A DNA stretch of 64,000 nucleotides from Nigrospora sphaerica (GCA_018287875.1 JAGVVL010000018.1:1054001-1118000), one strand, 5' to 3'. Shown: positions 22,059 through 33,309, counted from the stretch's first letter. The notes: a model not told the origin generated them from the letters alone. A program made the numbers and translations.

Positions 22059-23576
22059 CTAGTCGTGCCAAACCAGGAGCCCTTTGGCGTACAACCCGGC
22101 AACGATGCCCGTCTTTCTCTGCTTGTCACGTACGCAGGTCGCACTGGTCGGGTAGTCGGTGCCGACGTAGAGGTTCCGGAGCCCGCCGGCCTCGGTCCAC
22201 TCGGCCACCCACGAGCCAGCCCGCCCGCCCGCGCAGAACGCCCGCACCGCGTCGTCGGCTTGTGCGTACGCGTCGGGCGCGTTGCAAGTGTGGCGCGCGG
22301 CGACGTACTTGGTCAGCGTCGGCGCGTGCGGGTGGCCGGCCACTACCAGGGCGCCGTCCGACGACCGGGACAGGTTGTCGGGCATAAAGGGCAGCACGAT
22401 GCGGGAACGGAACGCCAGCTCCGGGTGGGCCGACGAGTCAGCGCCCCGAGCGACGTTGTACAGGTTCAGGGAGGCGCCGCTCGTTGAGGCCACAGCCAGT
22501 GTCGTCTCGTTGATGAACTCGACGCCGTTGGCGAAAGCTACTCGGGCCATCACGGCAGCGTCCACAGCAGCCGCTGGGTCCTTCAGCAGGGGCGATATGT
22601 CAACGTGAACCACGGTACCGAGGGGCAACGCCAGGTAGGTTTCCAGGTTGTGCAAAAGGCGGTGCTCTGCCACGAGGAAGTGGTGGTCGTTGGTGACATA
22701 GAACTCGTGGTCATTGACCAGGGCAATAGCATTGGGACCTCGGATGAGCGGGTGCTGGATAGAGCGCAGGTGTGTCAGGGTGAGCGCGGTGAGGTCGAGC
22801 TTGAACATCTCGACGTGCGGTCCATCATGACGATGGTTAGCAACAAAAAGCGTCGAGCTGGCCTCGTCAAAAGCGAGACCCAGGGTATGCAGGTCTTCCC
22901 CTGGTCCGTACCCCACAATTTTGAGTCGCTTTAAAGCCTCGTCGTCCGGGAGGGTCGTGTGTTTGTAGTCATACACATAGATCTCGGCGCCTTGAACGGG
23001 GCCGGGAAGGAAGAGACCCTGTCGAGCGAGGTAAGTATCGGAGCCCATCGCATTGGAACGCCGCAGGCAGCATGACTGCAGCGCAACTCACCATGACGGT
23101 GTTCCATTTGTCCCGTCCGGGATCGCATCCCACAATAGCGACGCCATGTGTCTCCAGCAGGATGGCGTCTTCGCAGTTGCGCGTCCGGTCGGCGAACTTG
23201 ATATCGTGTTTGCCAATATTGTTGACCGTGAGGAGCTTGTCAGGTGAGTTGTGCAAGAAGGTCTGCAGGATGGCAATGCGCGAATAAACAAAAGCTCCCA
23301 GGGCGGCCACCACCAGGGTGACCTAGGATCGGGCTGTTCGTCAGCTCATTGTCCTGTCACAGGCGGCGGAGGGGAACTTCGGCGCACCAAGGAAGCTTTG
23401 GAAAACATGGCGAGCCTCGGGGTGCTTACTAGCTCCCAGCAGGAGCAGCCGACGACGTAAAATAGTGGGTGGAGGTTCACGAGCGAACCATGCCGCAGTT
23501 GCGCAAGTTTGTACGACGAGAGGAAAAGTTCGTCTTTCTGAGGCAGAAAGGACGGGATCGTCTTTCGGGGAATCAT
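22059..23576 (-). CDS. Paraoxonase/arylesterase-like lactonase (six-bladed beta-propeller)
   Basis: Exons 23576-23430, 23322-23092 and 23018-22059 join in phase 0 across introns of 107 nt (GTAAGC..CCTAG) and 73 nt (GTGAGT..CGACAG), giving about 445 residues. The second join restores RDKWNTVM|GLFLPGPVQGAEIYVYDY, a hallmark of fungal paraoxonase-like proteins. Further motifs are LHTLGLAFDEASSTLFVANH, RGPNAIALVNDHEFYVTNDHH (calcium-site Asn/Asp region), FANGVEF and PDNLSRSSDGALVVAGHPH. The N-terminal hydrophobic segment VTLVVAALGAFVY suggests a signal anchor. The family hydrolyses lactones and aryl esters with calcium. The first exon is the least certain part: it has no family hallmark, but the frame before 23322 is closed by a stop at the acceptor, so an upstream exon is needed and this one fits. 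Confidence 0.8.
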
Positions 23577-25253
23577 GCGCGACGGCAGGACGGGTGAAGC
23601 GGATCCGTCCCGTTAGCACAAGACGATATCGGCGTACGGGTTTTGCCGGAGGCGGTCTGAACCTTAATCAGCGCGGTGCATGGAACCGAATGCATCGCTG
23701 CAGAACCAGAATGCGAGGGAACTCGTGGCCTGACTGGCTTCCTTTCCTTCGGCTTCCTTGGCAGTGAATACATATGAAGCATTGTCCTACACGCGGGGAC
23801 GTAGGTTGAGACAAGAGCTTCTTTTAGCCGGACGGTTGTATCGTTGTGGCTGTTACGCCTGTCAGGGCTTTGATTATGGGGGATGCCTTGCAGCAACCTG
23901 GGTTGTTGCTTCCCTAAAGCTCTAAGCGGGGCAGGGGTGCATAAGCAGGAAGGAGGCCCCCCAAGTACAAAAGCCCAGACTAGACCGAATCGAGCGACAT
24001 CCGAACGACATGCTCAAGAAGTAGTTCGGTACATACGTACCCACGTACGACGGCAGCTTGCTATTCTTCGCAGACGGCGCCGGTTCTCGGAACCATTCTT
24101 CGCTCCGTCTGGCAACACAGAGGGCATGGAGTCAACCTCTCCATGAGGAAATATGCTAAGGCGTTTGGGCCTATGGTGCAATGGCCACGATGGCGGAGGC
24201 CATATTCTTTATGCTTGCGTCCCTTTCAACCGAATAGAACATAAGACAGGCGCGGTTCGCATAGCAGTTCGAATGGGTTTAATACAATTACGGAAAAATA
24301 GGGTGTCCTTTATGTCGTTATTACTGTTCTTCGTTGGCAAGAACTCGCTTTTTTCACCGCATGATAGAAGGACGTCGTGCACAGAAGCTGTGATATACTC
24401 TACCGGATGAGTACATACAGGCAGACTGAGGCTCCTAAGTAGGGAGGATTTCAGAGGCAACGTATACATAGACAGATGGAAAACAGGCAATATCAACGAT
24501 GGCAAGCTCCGTATAACGCATTCCTAAGCGTACTTCGGTTATGTAGTCAATGAATATAGTAGTTCCAGACACGCGGGCATGCATAATGCTTTGGTGATTT
24601 GATACTGGCAAATAGGTGATTCAAAACCGTGACAGATGAACCTGCCTAGGCATGGGCTGGGTACAAATGAATTTATTATGTTGCCCTGTCATTTTACCTA
24701 TTAAATACAAGTTGTGAACGATAGGAGAAAGTGAAACTGTAGATGTCCCCTTTATGTGAGCTCTTGCTAAGCATACGTCTCGACTAGGTATTGCTGACGA
24801 TGAGTCCCTTTGATGCCGCTTGGCCTGGTAAGCTATCCTGCACACAAAGGGTGAGGAGCTTTCTGTGCATGCCTAAAAGACCGTCTTCATGGAATTTGAG
24901 AAGTAGGTATACACATGTGCGAAGCGCGCCATGATGCAATGATTTGTCAGACACGTGCTGGAAGAGCTGTTTGATGTTCCAAAGTGAGGCAGATGTCATT
25001 CTTTATTAATGACTCCATGTCAGAGACCGGTATGATAGCCACGCACATTGCCCCACCCCAGTGCCCCAGCTCGCATCCATTAGATCCATTGCATACACGT
25101 GCCCGTCTTCCACACAACCAACACTCGCCTTTTATCACATCATAGTTTCTCCTACGGTACTGTTACTGCTTCTTTTCCGACTATCGTCACTATCGACTTC
25201 TTCAAAGCCTATCCATACCAATTATCTGGCGCATTCCCAGCGACAGCCGCGAG
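23577..25253. other. Gene-poor AT-richer region
   Basis: About 1.7 kb with no supportable gene. Open frames are short and lack domain or splice support. It becomes AT-rich from about 24200 and acts as a border between the catabolic neighbourhood and the orphan gene downstream. Confidence 0.4.
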
Positions 25254-27381
25254 ATGCCTTCCGGTATGGACCCTGTGCCCTCGTCGAATCCGCCTGTGCT
25301 TACATATTTTGGGTAATGCAGACAAGGGGAAGACACCCACGCAGGACCAGCCTCGCCGTGCTGCTGTGTCGTCGTTCCGAGTTGCTAAGAGAGAAAGAAA
25401 CAAGCGCTCTATCTCGCACTCGCAGCGGTCACCGTCGCCGTCTCGTTCGCGGCACTTTAGCCTTCCCTTACGACCTACTTATCAGCAGACCACCTTCCCT
25501 GCCGGTAACCAGAGAAACTATACAGAAAAGCCAGAACATAAGACAACTGCGACTGGGTCGGACGCCGATTCCATCGGCACAGATATCTACGGAACGACCT
25601 CTGATGATACGAAGAGGCCGCGATATTCGAAGCCAAAGAACAAGAACCACAGCTGTGGAGCCATGAGACAACAAATTGAGGGTCAAGACAACACAAGCTC
25701 ACCCACCGGCGAAAAGCCTTCCGAGTCCGTCGGGTCTACCGAGACCGAGGCATTCCTTTCTTCCGCTTCTGCTCACCACGCCAATGCAAAGAATCTTTCC
25801 GAATTTTTTCGGCCGACCGCTACCATAGGTCCAGCCGCCGACTCCAAGGTCACTAAAGACGAGAAGCATGACGGCACTAACGAAAATCCTAACCATACCG
25901 ATGAGAATCCTGTTCGCCCCGACGAAGAGTCTGTCACTGCCGACAAGAAGGGTTTTATCTCCGCCGCTGCCCACAGACGCAAGCAGATAAAGCGCGGCGG
26001 TCAAAAGACCAAGAAGGCCAAGGCCAAGAAGAAGGCCGCTCTTGCCCACGCTTCGGCCCCTGGCGATCATAACCTTAACGACGAAGCCGGGAGCGTGGCA
26101 TCCGCCTCTAGAACCAGTAAGCTCGAAGAATCATTGGCCAAAGTACGCCGTCACGCGTGTATTGAGCGCGGAGAAAAGGAACTTTACGAGATGATGAGCC
26201 AGATCGCCCAGTATAACCCTGCGTACATGAGTGGTGACAGCCTACGTCAGGAAATACACAAGTCTGTAGTCTCGCTTTACGACAAAGAGGGGTTTCTTCA
26301 TTCTCCATCGACAGAACACCGCAAGCAGAAGGTCTGCGATGTTTTCTGGGCAGTGTACGACAAGACTTTCCAACCACCTCCTGGCTCCGATCCGACCATT
26401 AAGTCGACAGTGATTGAACTCACTGACGATTTTAAACGTATTCTGGCGCAGTACTTTAATGCGTTCGGCATCATGAAGGTATCTGAGGTGGAGCCGTCCG
26501 CTTCCCGAGGGCCGGAGAGCAAGGAGATCAAGCCAACCGTGACCATCCCTGGTGAGGATTTTGCCCTTAAGCTGCAGCCGACCAGTACCCATATCGGCAC
26601 CATGAAGGTATCGGAGGTGGAGCCATCCGAGCCTCGAGAGCCAGAGAGCAAGAAGATCAAGCCGACCAAGTCCCAAGAGCCAAAGAGCAAGGGGATCAAG
26701 CCGACCCAGTCCCGAGAGCCAGAGAGCAAGGATGAAACGCCGATCGAGCGCCTAGAGGATCTCATCCGTGCGGTAGAGGAGAGGTGTGCTCAGATCGAGG
26801 CCATGAAAGCATCCGATGTGGTGCCATCCGAACCCAAGGAACTTGCAGCTTTTCTGGTGCGTAATTATTTCGAGAGAGAGCTCCTGGTTTTTGGGAAAGA
26901 CACCGCGGACGCAGGCAAAACGATCCTTGCGTACGCCCTCAATAGGGATTTCTCGGAGTCATCGAAGTGGTCGAAGACTTACCGGGCACAGCGCATCAAG
27001 ATCGCCCAGTTGGTCAAGGATCTGGAGAGCGAGCGCCGCGTCAGTCGTTACACCAGAAAAGTCGCCGACGAGAACACCAAGCTCAGCTTTCGCAACGCAG
27101 AGCTCGAGGCCGAGGCGCATGTGCTAAAGGAAACGCTGGCGGGCGTCCTTCGCGAGACGGACGCCCTGCGCGTCCAGCTCGGCCTCCCGCCCACCTCACT
27201 CATAGAGAAGACGGGCGACGCCCAACGCACCGCCCTTCGCGTCCTCTTGAATAAAGTTCAACTCGACTCGACCGACCTCCGCAATATTTTGGATGACCTG
27301 GAGGCCAGCTTTGCAATGCTTCGTATTGTCGTCGACAAGGCCAAGGCTTCAGGTTTCCGGCCCCCTGCAATTAACAAATAG
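25254..27381 (+). CDS. Orphan protein with SR/Lys-rich N-terminus, internal repeats and coiled coil
   Basis: Proposed exons 25254-25312 and 25461-27381 (intron 148 nt, GTAATG..ACTTTAG) give 659 residues starting MPSGMDPVPSSNPP. If this intron is wrong, the first in-frame ATG is 25663. The N-terminal third is charged and low-complexity, with a Lys cluster (KRGGQKTKKAKAKKKAALA) that looks like a nuclear localisation signal. A central region repeats a 23-residue unit beginning MKVSEVEPS at 26473 and 26602, with a weaker copy (MKASDVVPS) at 26803 and shorter EPESK.IKPT units between. The C-terminal part (SERRVSRYTRKVADENTKLS onward) is a predicted coiled coil of about 130 residues. I recognise no domain. 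It is probably nuclear or cytoskeletal, but that is a guess. Confidence 0.6.
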
Positions 27382-28366
27382 CTTTCCGTCCATGGCAAGT
27401 ACAGCGGCAATGATGGGGTTCCAAAGCAACATGGGATTCGGGTCACGCCTTGGGCTTACCTGGGTGGTCACGATGCCAGCAGCGTTGGGTTAAATCTCAC
27501 CTCAGTCTTTGCATGGGAGACGAACGAGGATGATGACTGGGATAACGTTAGGCCCTCCCCTTCCCCCCAACTCCCCCCCTCGCGGGCAACTACACACCAA
27601 AAAAACGCTATTAAACAGCGACTTAATCTTCACATAGTCACAATGAAACACAATAAATATGCTAGCGCTTCTGTTAGGACTGGCCCCTTGTGATACCTGA
27701 CGTTAGCTGCGATCGGTCTGGATGTATCAAGGTATAAATCCATCAATCATTAGAGACACTGATTGCCTCAAATGCAAGCCTTGCAACGGTATTTCATTTT
27801 TCCACTTAGCATGACGAGCCAGCTCCATACTTGTATGGCCGGGTAATGGCTTCATTAGAACGAAACGAGGGTACTCTGCGTTGACATGCTCGCCCCTTAA
27901 TTCCAATTGGGCGAGTGGGCAGTAATGTTTGGCGACCAGAAGCCGATTTCTCGGATCCTGAGGAATCATCTGAATGATGCGTGGGCGCTCTGTTTGCTTT
28001 CAGCCTGGGGCGGATTGTTTATCCGCTCTGCTGTCACTAACAGGGAAGCGAGCCACAAGCCTCCGGCGAAGATAGTGCAAACCGGTAACGAACCAAGGTA
28101 CTCCGGGAAATTGTTGCAGGTTTACGTAGGTAGTTCAAGTACATCTCAAGGGGGGGAAAAGAAATCGCGGTCTTCTGCATACAGCCAACATGGTCCATCT
28201 CTATCGTGCCCGACACCCCTTCCTGTCCATGTTTCCCATGTGGACAGTTCGCCCCGTCGAATGAGTGAGGCTTATGCGAACCTGCAAGATTGCTCCGAGT
28301 ATTGTAAGGCCAAGTCAACTGCCTGCCCCTTTTCGGCCTCAAAATCCTGCATCAGGTTCAGGTAGC
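27382..28366. other. Intergenic AT-richer region
   Basis: No convincing gene. A minus-strand open stretch at 27727-27969 (LPGHTSMELARHAKWKNEIP) resembles an ankyrin-like helix pair but is short and isolated; it might belong to the decayed gene upstream. Confidence 0.35.
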
Positions 28367-29734
28367 CTATGAATAGGTGTCCCCATGTGCCGACCAATCC
28401 GTGCAGTGTGAAAGGCCATCCGTATTGTTTAGGCGCCTCCGGTACTGTAAAATGGTCTGTGGCTGTGTTTTGGCACACCCAGAACTGTCGGGGGGTAGTT
28501 TGGGGGGTGTCATGTACCGGAAAAGGGAATGAGTCGTTGTGTAGAGCGACTCGACGCGGCTGCCCAGCTCGAGCCAATTACCCAACCGGTTCAGCTGGTG
28601 AAGCCGCTCGTGGAGTTTGTGGTGGTAGTCCTCCCCAAAACCCTCTATGACCTCGGGGCTCATCTCCTTCATCAGCGTACCAAGATCGGTACCGTGGCGG
28701 GACACGAAGGGCGATTCGGCCCAGACCGATTCGAGACCTCCTGCGGATAGCATTGCGCCTTGAACGCATGCGGCCATCGTTTCTTTCTCGGCCGCAGCCT
28801 CGGCTCCTCTTCTCTCCCGTATTTGAGCCCCATGGTATTTTCCCACGTCTTCGACGACGCGCGTGATCTTAGCTTGGAACGCGGGGTTGGAAGGTTCCTA
28901 GGTATCCCGGGCTCTGACCGCGAATGCAGTGACCTGATTAATGCTCTGCTCGGTGCGCGAAGCAAGGTCCATGGCGCGGGAACGTATACTGAGGGGCAAA
29001 AGGCTGGGTTCAGTGCCGAAATTTTTCAACTGGGGGTTTTGCTTTCGTGGTAAGTAGACTAAAACCAGGGAGGTTGATGAACCCTTCTTTTGCGTACCTC
29101 CATCGATATGTTCTTCTGGTACTCCATCTGGATCGTAGATTCGCCAGTATCCGTGGCCATGTTGTCTACTGAAAGGTGTTTGATTGGGTTTCAATATCTC
29201 AGCAGGTACGTGAGGTCTTTCCGTTATGCTTTCCTTCCGGATCGTGACCAAGACTTGGAACCAGAAAGGAAAATACGATGGGCGTGGAATGGAATTAGTT
29301 GAGGTAGAAGTAACAGAAGTGTGAAAAGAGAATAGAAAAGGCAACATCGGTGAAGGTAGGATATTTCCCCGTGCATGTGCGTGTGCCAGTGGGAGGGTCA
29401 AGTTTTCAAGTAATGAGGAAAGAACGATGGGTTCTCACACGGCCTTCCTCGTTTTCGTTGAATACTAAGCCCACTTCACGATGCGGTGGTAGTGTAGATT
29501 AAATTCCAAGTGCGTGTTTTCACCATGACGAGGTGGGAATAATGAAGAGACGAAAGCTGTTTGCACCGATGCAGGCGACACAACAAGACCATGCGCCGAA
29601 GCGCGGGGTAACAACGGATACGCGATTGGAAGAGTAACACCCTCATCAACAACAGCTTGCCAAGTCGTACTAAGCTTTTCTATCTGCACGGCTTTCTCCA
29701 ACATGGTTTTCGAGGAACAGTGACCAGATAACAT
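28367..29734 (-). pseudogene. Unrecognised gene, probably decayed (in-frame stop)
   Basis: Minus strand. An ATG at 29734 opens 89 codons (LEKAVQIEKLSTTWQAVVDEG...), ending at 29465. A second stretch, 29401-28898, and a third, 28897-28367, are in the same frame and separated only by a TAG at 28898-28900. The text across that stop (SINQVTAFAVRARDT, stop, EPSNPAFQAKITRVVEDVGK) reads as one helical protein, followed by HKLHERLHQLNRLGNWLELG. The only splice option around the stop would be a 36-nt intron, shorter than any other here. I do not recognise the family. It lies 0.3 kb from the transposon end; decay of a neighbouring gene is a reasonable reading, though an unusual exon structure is possible. 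Confidence 0.35.
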
Positions 29735-30016
29735 CTGGGAAACAGGTCCTGGTTTTTTTAGGTTCTCGGGATTTCCGTGTGACTATCTTGGCCATCGCCA
29801 ATCAACCCACGCGGTAGAGACAGCTTAGTTGGCCAATGATGCAGATATTCGACGTATAGGGTAGAAATGATGTTTTAATCCGGGTTGGGAGAAGTTTCAT
29901 GGATTATCATATCCCGTATACCTGTTGGAAAGGAATATTACTTAGTTAAGTACTTAGCTAGTGCGTTCTTACTCTTGTTGGTTTTTGTGTGATTACTCGA
30001 GGCAGCACGTACTGGA

Positions 30017-30063
30017 TAACGTACATGTCAGGTCAGCGGAACATGTGGGTCAACGGAACACTT
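30017..30063 (+). repeat. Left terminal inverted repeat plus TA target site
   Basis: Forty-seven bases including the TA at 30017-30018, identical to the reverse complement of 31834-31880. Internal direct repeats GGTCAGCGGAACA (30031-30043) and GGTCAACGGAACA (30048-30060) are spaced 17 bp start to start. Confidence 0.93.
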
Positions 30064-30115
30064 TCTAGCACAATCCCATTAGAATCAGACAATTATATCG
30101 CCATAACACCTTAAA

Positions 30116-31780
30116 TCAATTCAAACTAATCGTTTCCGACTCTTTAAAGACACCTTTTTCCATTTGACAAGTGCGAGCATTATGACCGGTCTCTCCGCAG
30201 GTGCCGCAGCGTTGTCCGCGAGGTTGAGTCCTCCTTACGCGACTGCTACTTGCACGTGTTTCCTCCTTCAACTGCGTATCGGCGTCCTTTTGATCTAAAA
30301 TATCTTGTGCCTCTCCAATAGCTAGTGCTCCTCCATTTCGTATACGCTTTTTCTTTATTTTGCGACGTTTTGCGAGGCTGCTATTCGCCTCTCGGAGGCT
30401 GCGGACCTCAGCCTCTAAAAGGGTAACACGATGCATTGTTGCTACCGCACCCTTCGAAAGCTGGTCAATTGCTAGTAAAATTGGTGTCGGGGAGCTCCCT
30501 TGGTGACGGCGGACTCGATTCGTAATATAATCTGTTTGCGAAGTCGCCTCGGTTGGGTTGTGCGGCGTTTGAGAGGCCCATGGGATGCTTGCTGTTGGGA
30601 GGCTGCTAGACGGCGAAGGCGTCGATAACTTCACGTCGAGCTTCGAGATAACCTTTTCCGGGTTATGAGGGACTAAACCAGCTCCGCGGAACCCAGCCTT
30701 GACGTTTTCGGGTATAAAAACCTTCAAAAACGCGGCCTGGAAAGCAATAAGGAACTCGGCCTTAGTGATATGGTTAACGAGTGACTTCATAAAGGTTTCG
30801 ATTTCGCGACCGTACGCCCGCTTTAGTGGCCCAAAACACCCCACGTCAAGTGGCTGGAGTAAATGCGACGAGTGCGGAGGCATAGAGACCGTGATGATGT
30901 TCTTCTCTTTACAGAAAGCCTGGAATTCGGCCGAAACGTGGCTCTCGTGCCCGTCGATCACTAATAGACGATATCGGCCTTTCGCGCGCGACGAGGTATG
31001 TTTATCGAAATGCCGAATCCAGTCCAGGCCTGTCTCATTATCGGTCCATCCATTCTCGGTTGGTTTAATTACCCAATCGCGTGGGAGGGTGCTATCGGAG
31101 TACCAATTGGCGAGGTGGTAAGCACCCTTCACGACGATGAACGGCGGGACACACCAGCCGTCGGAACAGACGCCTTGGATTACGGTAACCCATTCGCGAT
31201 TGCCAGGCTGGACCTTCTTTCGTTTGCCGTTACGGTCGGCGCCCGTGACGACTATAGTGGACGCGATCTGGCCCATCATAAAGCCGGTCTCGTCGAAGTT
31301 GTAGATATCCTCGTCCTGGATGCCGTACTTGGCCTTAATATTCTGCAAAAGACCGAACCAGCCGGCGATCTTCTCAGGGTCTTCGCAAAGGGCCCTCTGG
31401 TAGTCGTATACACGCGAAAGACGCGTCCGAAGGTCTGGTTGGCGCTTCACGAAGGTCGAGGCCCAACGCGTCCCGACGCGTGACGCGTCACGCGCCTCGG
31501 CGATAACATTCGCCATATCTTCCACGTCAGAGATTCGGGGGGAAAACCCTCGCGCATCTAGGTCGAGAATGTATTGAACAATAGCTTTCTCTTCTAGTTC
31601 GGACAGTCGACAACTGCCTGGGCGGGTATCTTGTCGGGCGCGTCTGCCGTTCATCCGGCTATGGAGAGTGGTTAGAGAAACCTGGAAGATCTTAGCGGCT
31701 TTGCGAAGACTTAAACTAGGAGTCTTCTGAATCGCTTGAACCGCTAGAATAATCTGCGACTCGCTCGAAGTGTTTCTCAT
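30116..31780 (-). CDS. Pogo-like transposase (HTH-psq / Tc5-type HTH / DDE_1) with C-terminal zinc knuckle
   Basis: Catalyses cut-and-paste transposition in the nucleus. Intact 554-codon frame from the ATG at 31780. Residues about 1-50 form a Psq-type helix-turn-helix (ILAVQAIQKTPSLSLRKAAK), followed by a CENP-B/Tc5-type DNA-binding region (about 55-125, RWASTFVKRQPDLRTR). The DDE_1 core has acidic residues Asp163 (NFDETGF), Asp276 (LLVIDGHESH) and Asp312 (LLQPLDVGCFGPLK), a DD35D spacing typical of Fot1/pogo. A coiled coil lies near 445-475 (TLLEAEVRSLREANSSL) and a basic stretch, KRRKIKKKRIR, looks like a nuclear signal. Residues 525-538 form a CX2CX4HX4C zinc knuckle. All catalytic residues are present and there are no stops, so the enzyme may be active. 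Confidence 0.95.
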   Translation of the reverse strand: MRNTSSESQIILAVQAIQKTPSLSLRKAAKIFQVSLTTLHSRMNGRRARQDTRPGSCRLSELEEKAIVQYILDLDARGFSPRISDVEDMANVIAEARDASRVGTRWASTFVKRQPDLRTRLSRVYDYQRALCEDPEKIAGWFGLLQNIKAKYGIQDEDIYNFDETGFMMGQIASTIVVTGADRNGKRKKVQPGNREWVTVIQGVCSDGWCVPPFIVVKGAYHLANWYSDSTLPRDWVIKPTENGWTDNETGLDWIRHFDKHTSSRAKGRYRLLVIDGHESHVSAEFQAFCKEKNIITVSMPPHSSHLLQPLDVGCFGPLKRAYGREIETFMKSLVNHITKAEFLIAFQAAFLKVFIPENVKAGFRGAGLVPHNPEKVISKLDVKLSTPSPSSSLPTASIPWASQTPHNPTEATSQTDYITNRVRRHQGSSPTPILLAIDQLSKGAVATMHRVTLLEAEVRSLREANSSLAKRRKIKKKRIRNGGALAIGEAQDILDQKDADTQLKEETRASSSRVRRTQPRGQRCGTCGETGHNARTCQMEKGVFKESETISLN

Positions 31781-31833
31781 GATTTGTTATAAAGTAAAGC
31801 GCGGTTAAAGTTGGGGAGGTGGGAATTTGCAGG

Positions 31834-31880
31834 AAGTGTTCCGTTGACCCACATGTTCCGCTGACCTGACATGTACGTTA
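31834..31880 (-). repeat. Right terminal inverted repeat plus TA target site
   Basis: Perfect reverse complement of the left end. The TA at 31879-31880 is the presumed target-site duplication. The mirrored 13-bp repeats lie at 31837-31849 and 31854-31866. Confidence 0.93.
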
Positions 31881-32861
31881 ACAGGAGTAATACTTGCTAC
31901 TTAACTAAAGGATGGCCAGACGCATTCGCGTAATCCGATAGGAGATGGACGCCAAGGCACGAGTCGCTCTTTACTGTGCACTCACATCCCCCAATTGAAT
32001 CCTGGCGAGCCCGTTCCTGCAGGCAAGGACAAGTACATGTATGTAGCACGTGTAGCGAATGCAAACCAACCCCCTGGAGCGGATGGGCCACGCGGGTCAT
32101 GCAGCCGCGAAGCTTAGGGTTCATTTAGGGAACACTTTGTAGGGGACCCACTAACTCAATCTGCGAGATGCTACGAATCACCAGGAACCTTGTTGACCGA
32201 CAGACAGCGATTGGTTAACAGGCCTTTTTTTCTTCTCAGCTTGGTGTTTGCTTCTTCCTCCCTTCCAGCGGGCGGTACTGCTCGTTCCCCTCGTCTCCAT
32301 GCCGATGCCACGTTTCACCCGCCTTACCGGTGCGGAAGCAGTTCCTCCGGTGACCCAGATGTCCTGGTTGGGCGGGCCTTCTTTATCTTTTTTTTTCCGG
32401 CGGCGAGGCCGGCTGTCGAATATACTCGCGCTTGACGATGTAGGCGTGCCGCTGTAGGCAAGTATGAAGTCGCCAGTTGTCTATTTTAGGCACCATTGGG
32501 TCGCAACGAGCTGGGGTATCCCTGCGCGCCCGTGGCGCTTAACAAATGCGATACCATGGGATCCCATCACAGCGCGCAACTGCCCATGAGTGGGCCTGGA
32601 GACGGAGTGTAAGCAGGCGTCAGCTTTCCAATCCCCCAATTCCCCTTGCCGTCTCTCAGCCCCGAGCATCGTCCGCTTTATTCCCGTCGGTTACTTCATT
32701 GCTGCTTTCCCCCCTCTCCTCCCATTCATGGGTAGACGACCACGTAAACCACTGGGGAGGAGACCCGGTTGATGATCGACGACACGTGGTGGGCCAGTTC
32801 CTTCCCTCCCAGAACCGTCCCACGTCAACTCTACACCCAGAACCCCGCCTCGTCACCAGCC
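31881..32861. other. Intergenic region upstream of an unrecognised gene
   Basis: No gene supported. It is pyrimidine-rich toward its end (about 32640-32860), as expected of a 5' leader. An in-frame ATG at 32772 could extend the next gene by 30 codons but lies in a low-quality coding context. Confidence 0.4.
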
Positions 32862-33271
32862 ATGAACGCCGCCTCGGCCCCAAAGGCAAACTATGCCTTC
32901 TTCACCTACGCGCCGCCGGCCGCCAAGGAAGGCATCGAGGAGGAGGACGAGGAGGCCATGCCGCGTGTGAAGCATGACGCCTCGTGGAGCTACAGCGGTC
33001 CGCTGCTCCAGCCTGACGCCGCCGCGCTCCCGGCGAACCTGCATGAATGGAACGCGGCGGCGCTGACGGGCTCGCTGCTGCCGCGGCTGCTGCCCTTCCT
33101 CGAGTTCGTCAACGCCTTCATCGCCGCCAGCGGCCTGGACCATTACTGGCTGACCATCCGCGCCACCACGCCGACGGGCGACTACGACGAGGCGCGCTGG
33201 CACACGGACGACATGTTTTTTGCGCGCGACAACCGTGTGCACCCGCCGCCCTCGGCCCCGGCGCCGCCACA

Positions 33272-33309
<38 letters not shown>

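Larger units (their letters stand above)
30017..31880 (-). mobile_element. Pogo/Fot1-type DNA transposon, complete, with 45-bp perfect terminal inverted repeats
   Basis: The left end 30019-30063 and right end 31834-31878 are perfect inverted copies (45 bp, beginning ACGTACATGTCAGG), each bordered by TA. TA target duplication is the rule for Tc1/mariner-pogo elements. The element is about 1.86 kb and contains one intact transposase gene on the minus strand. Identical ends and an undamaged reading frame indicate a recent arrival that has escaped repeat-induced mutation. Each inverted repeat holds two near-identical 13-bp direct repeats. Confidence 0.93.

Noticed and set aside
29942..31910. A second, outer inverted match (TTAGTTAAGTA) flanking the transposon, suggesting a nested element
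   Set aside because: Only about 11-12 bp in AT-rich DNA, easily chance, and no further similarity extends from it.
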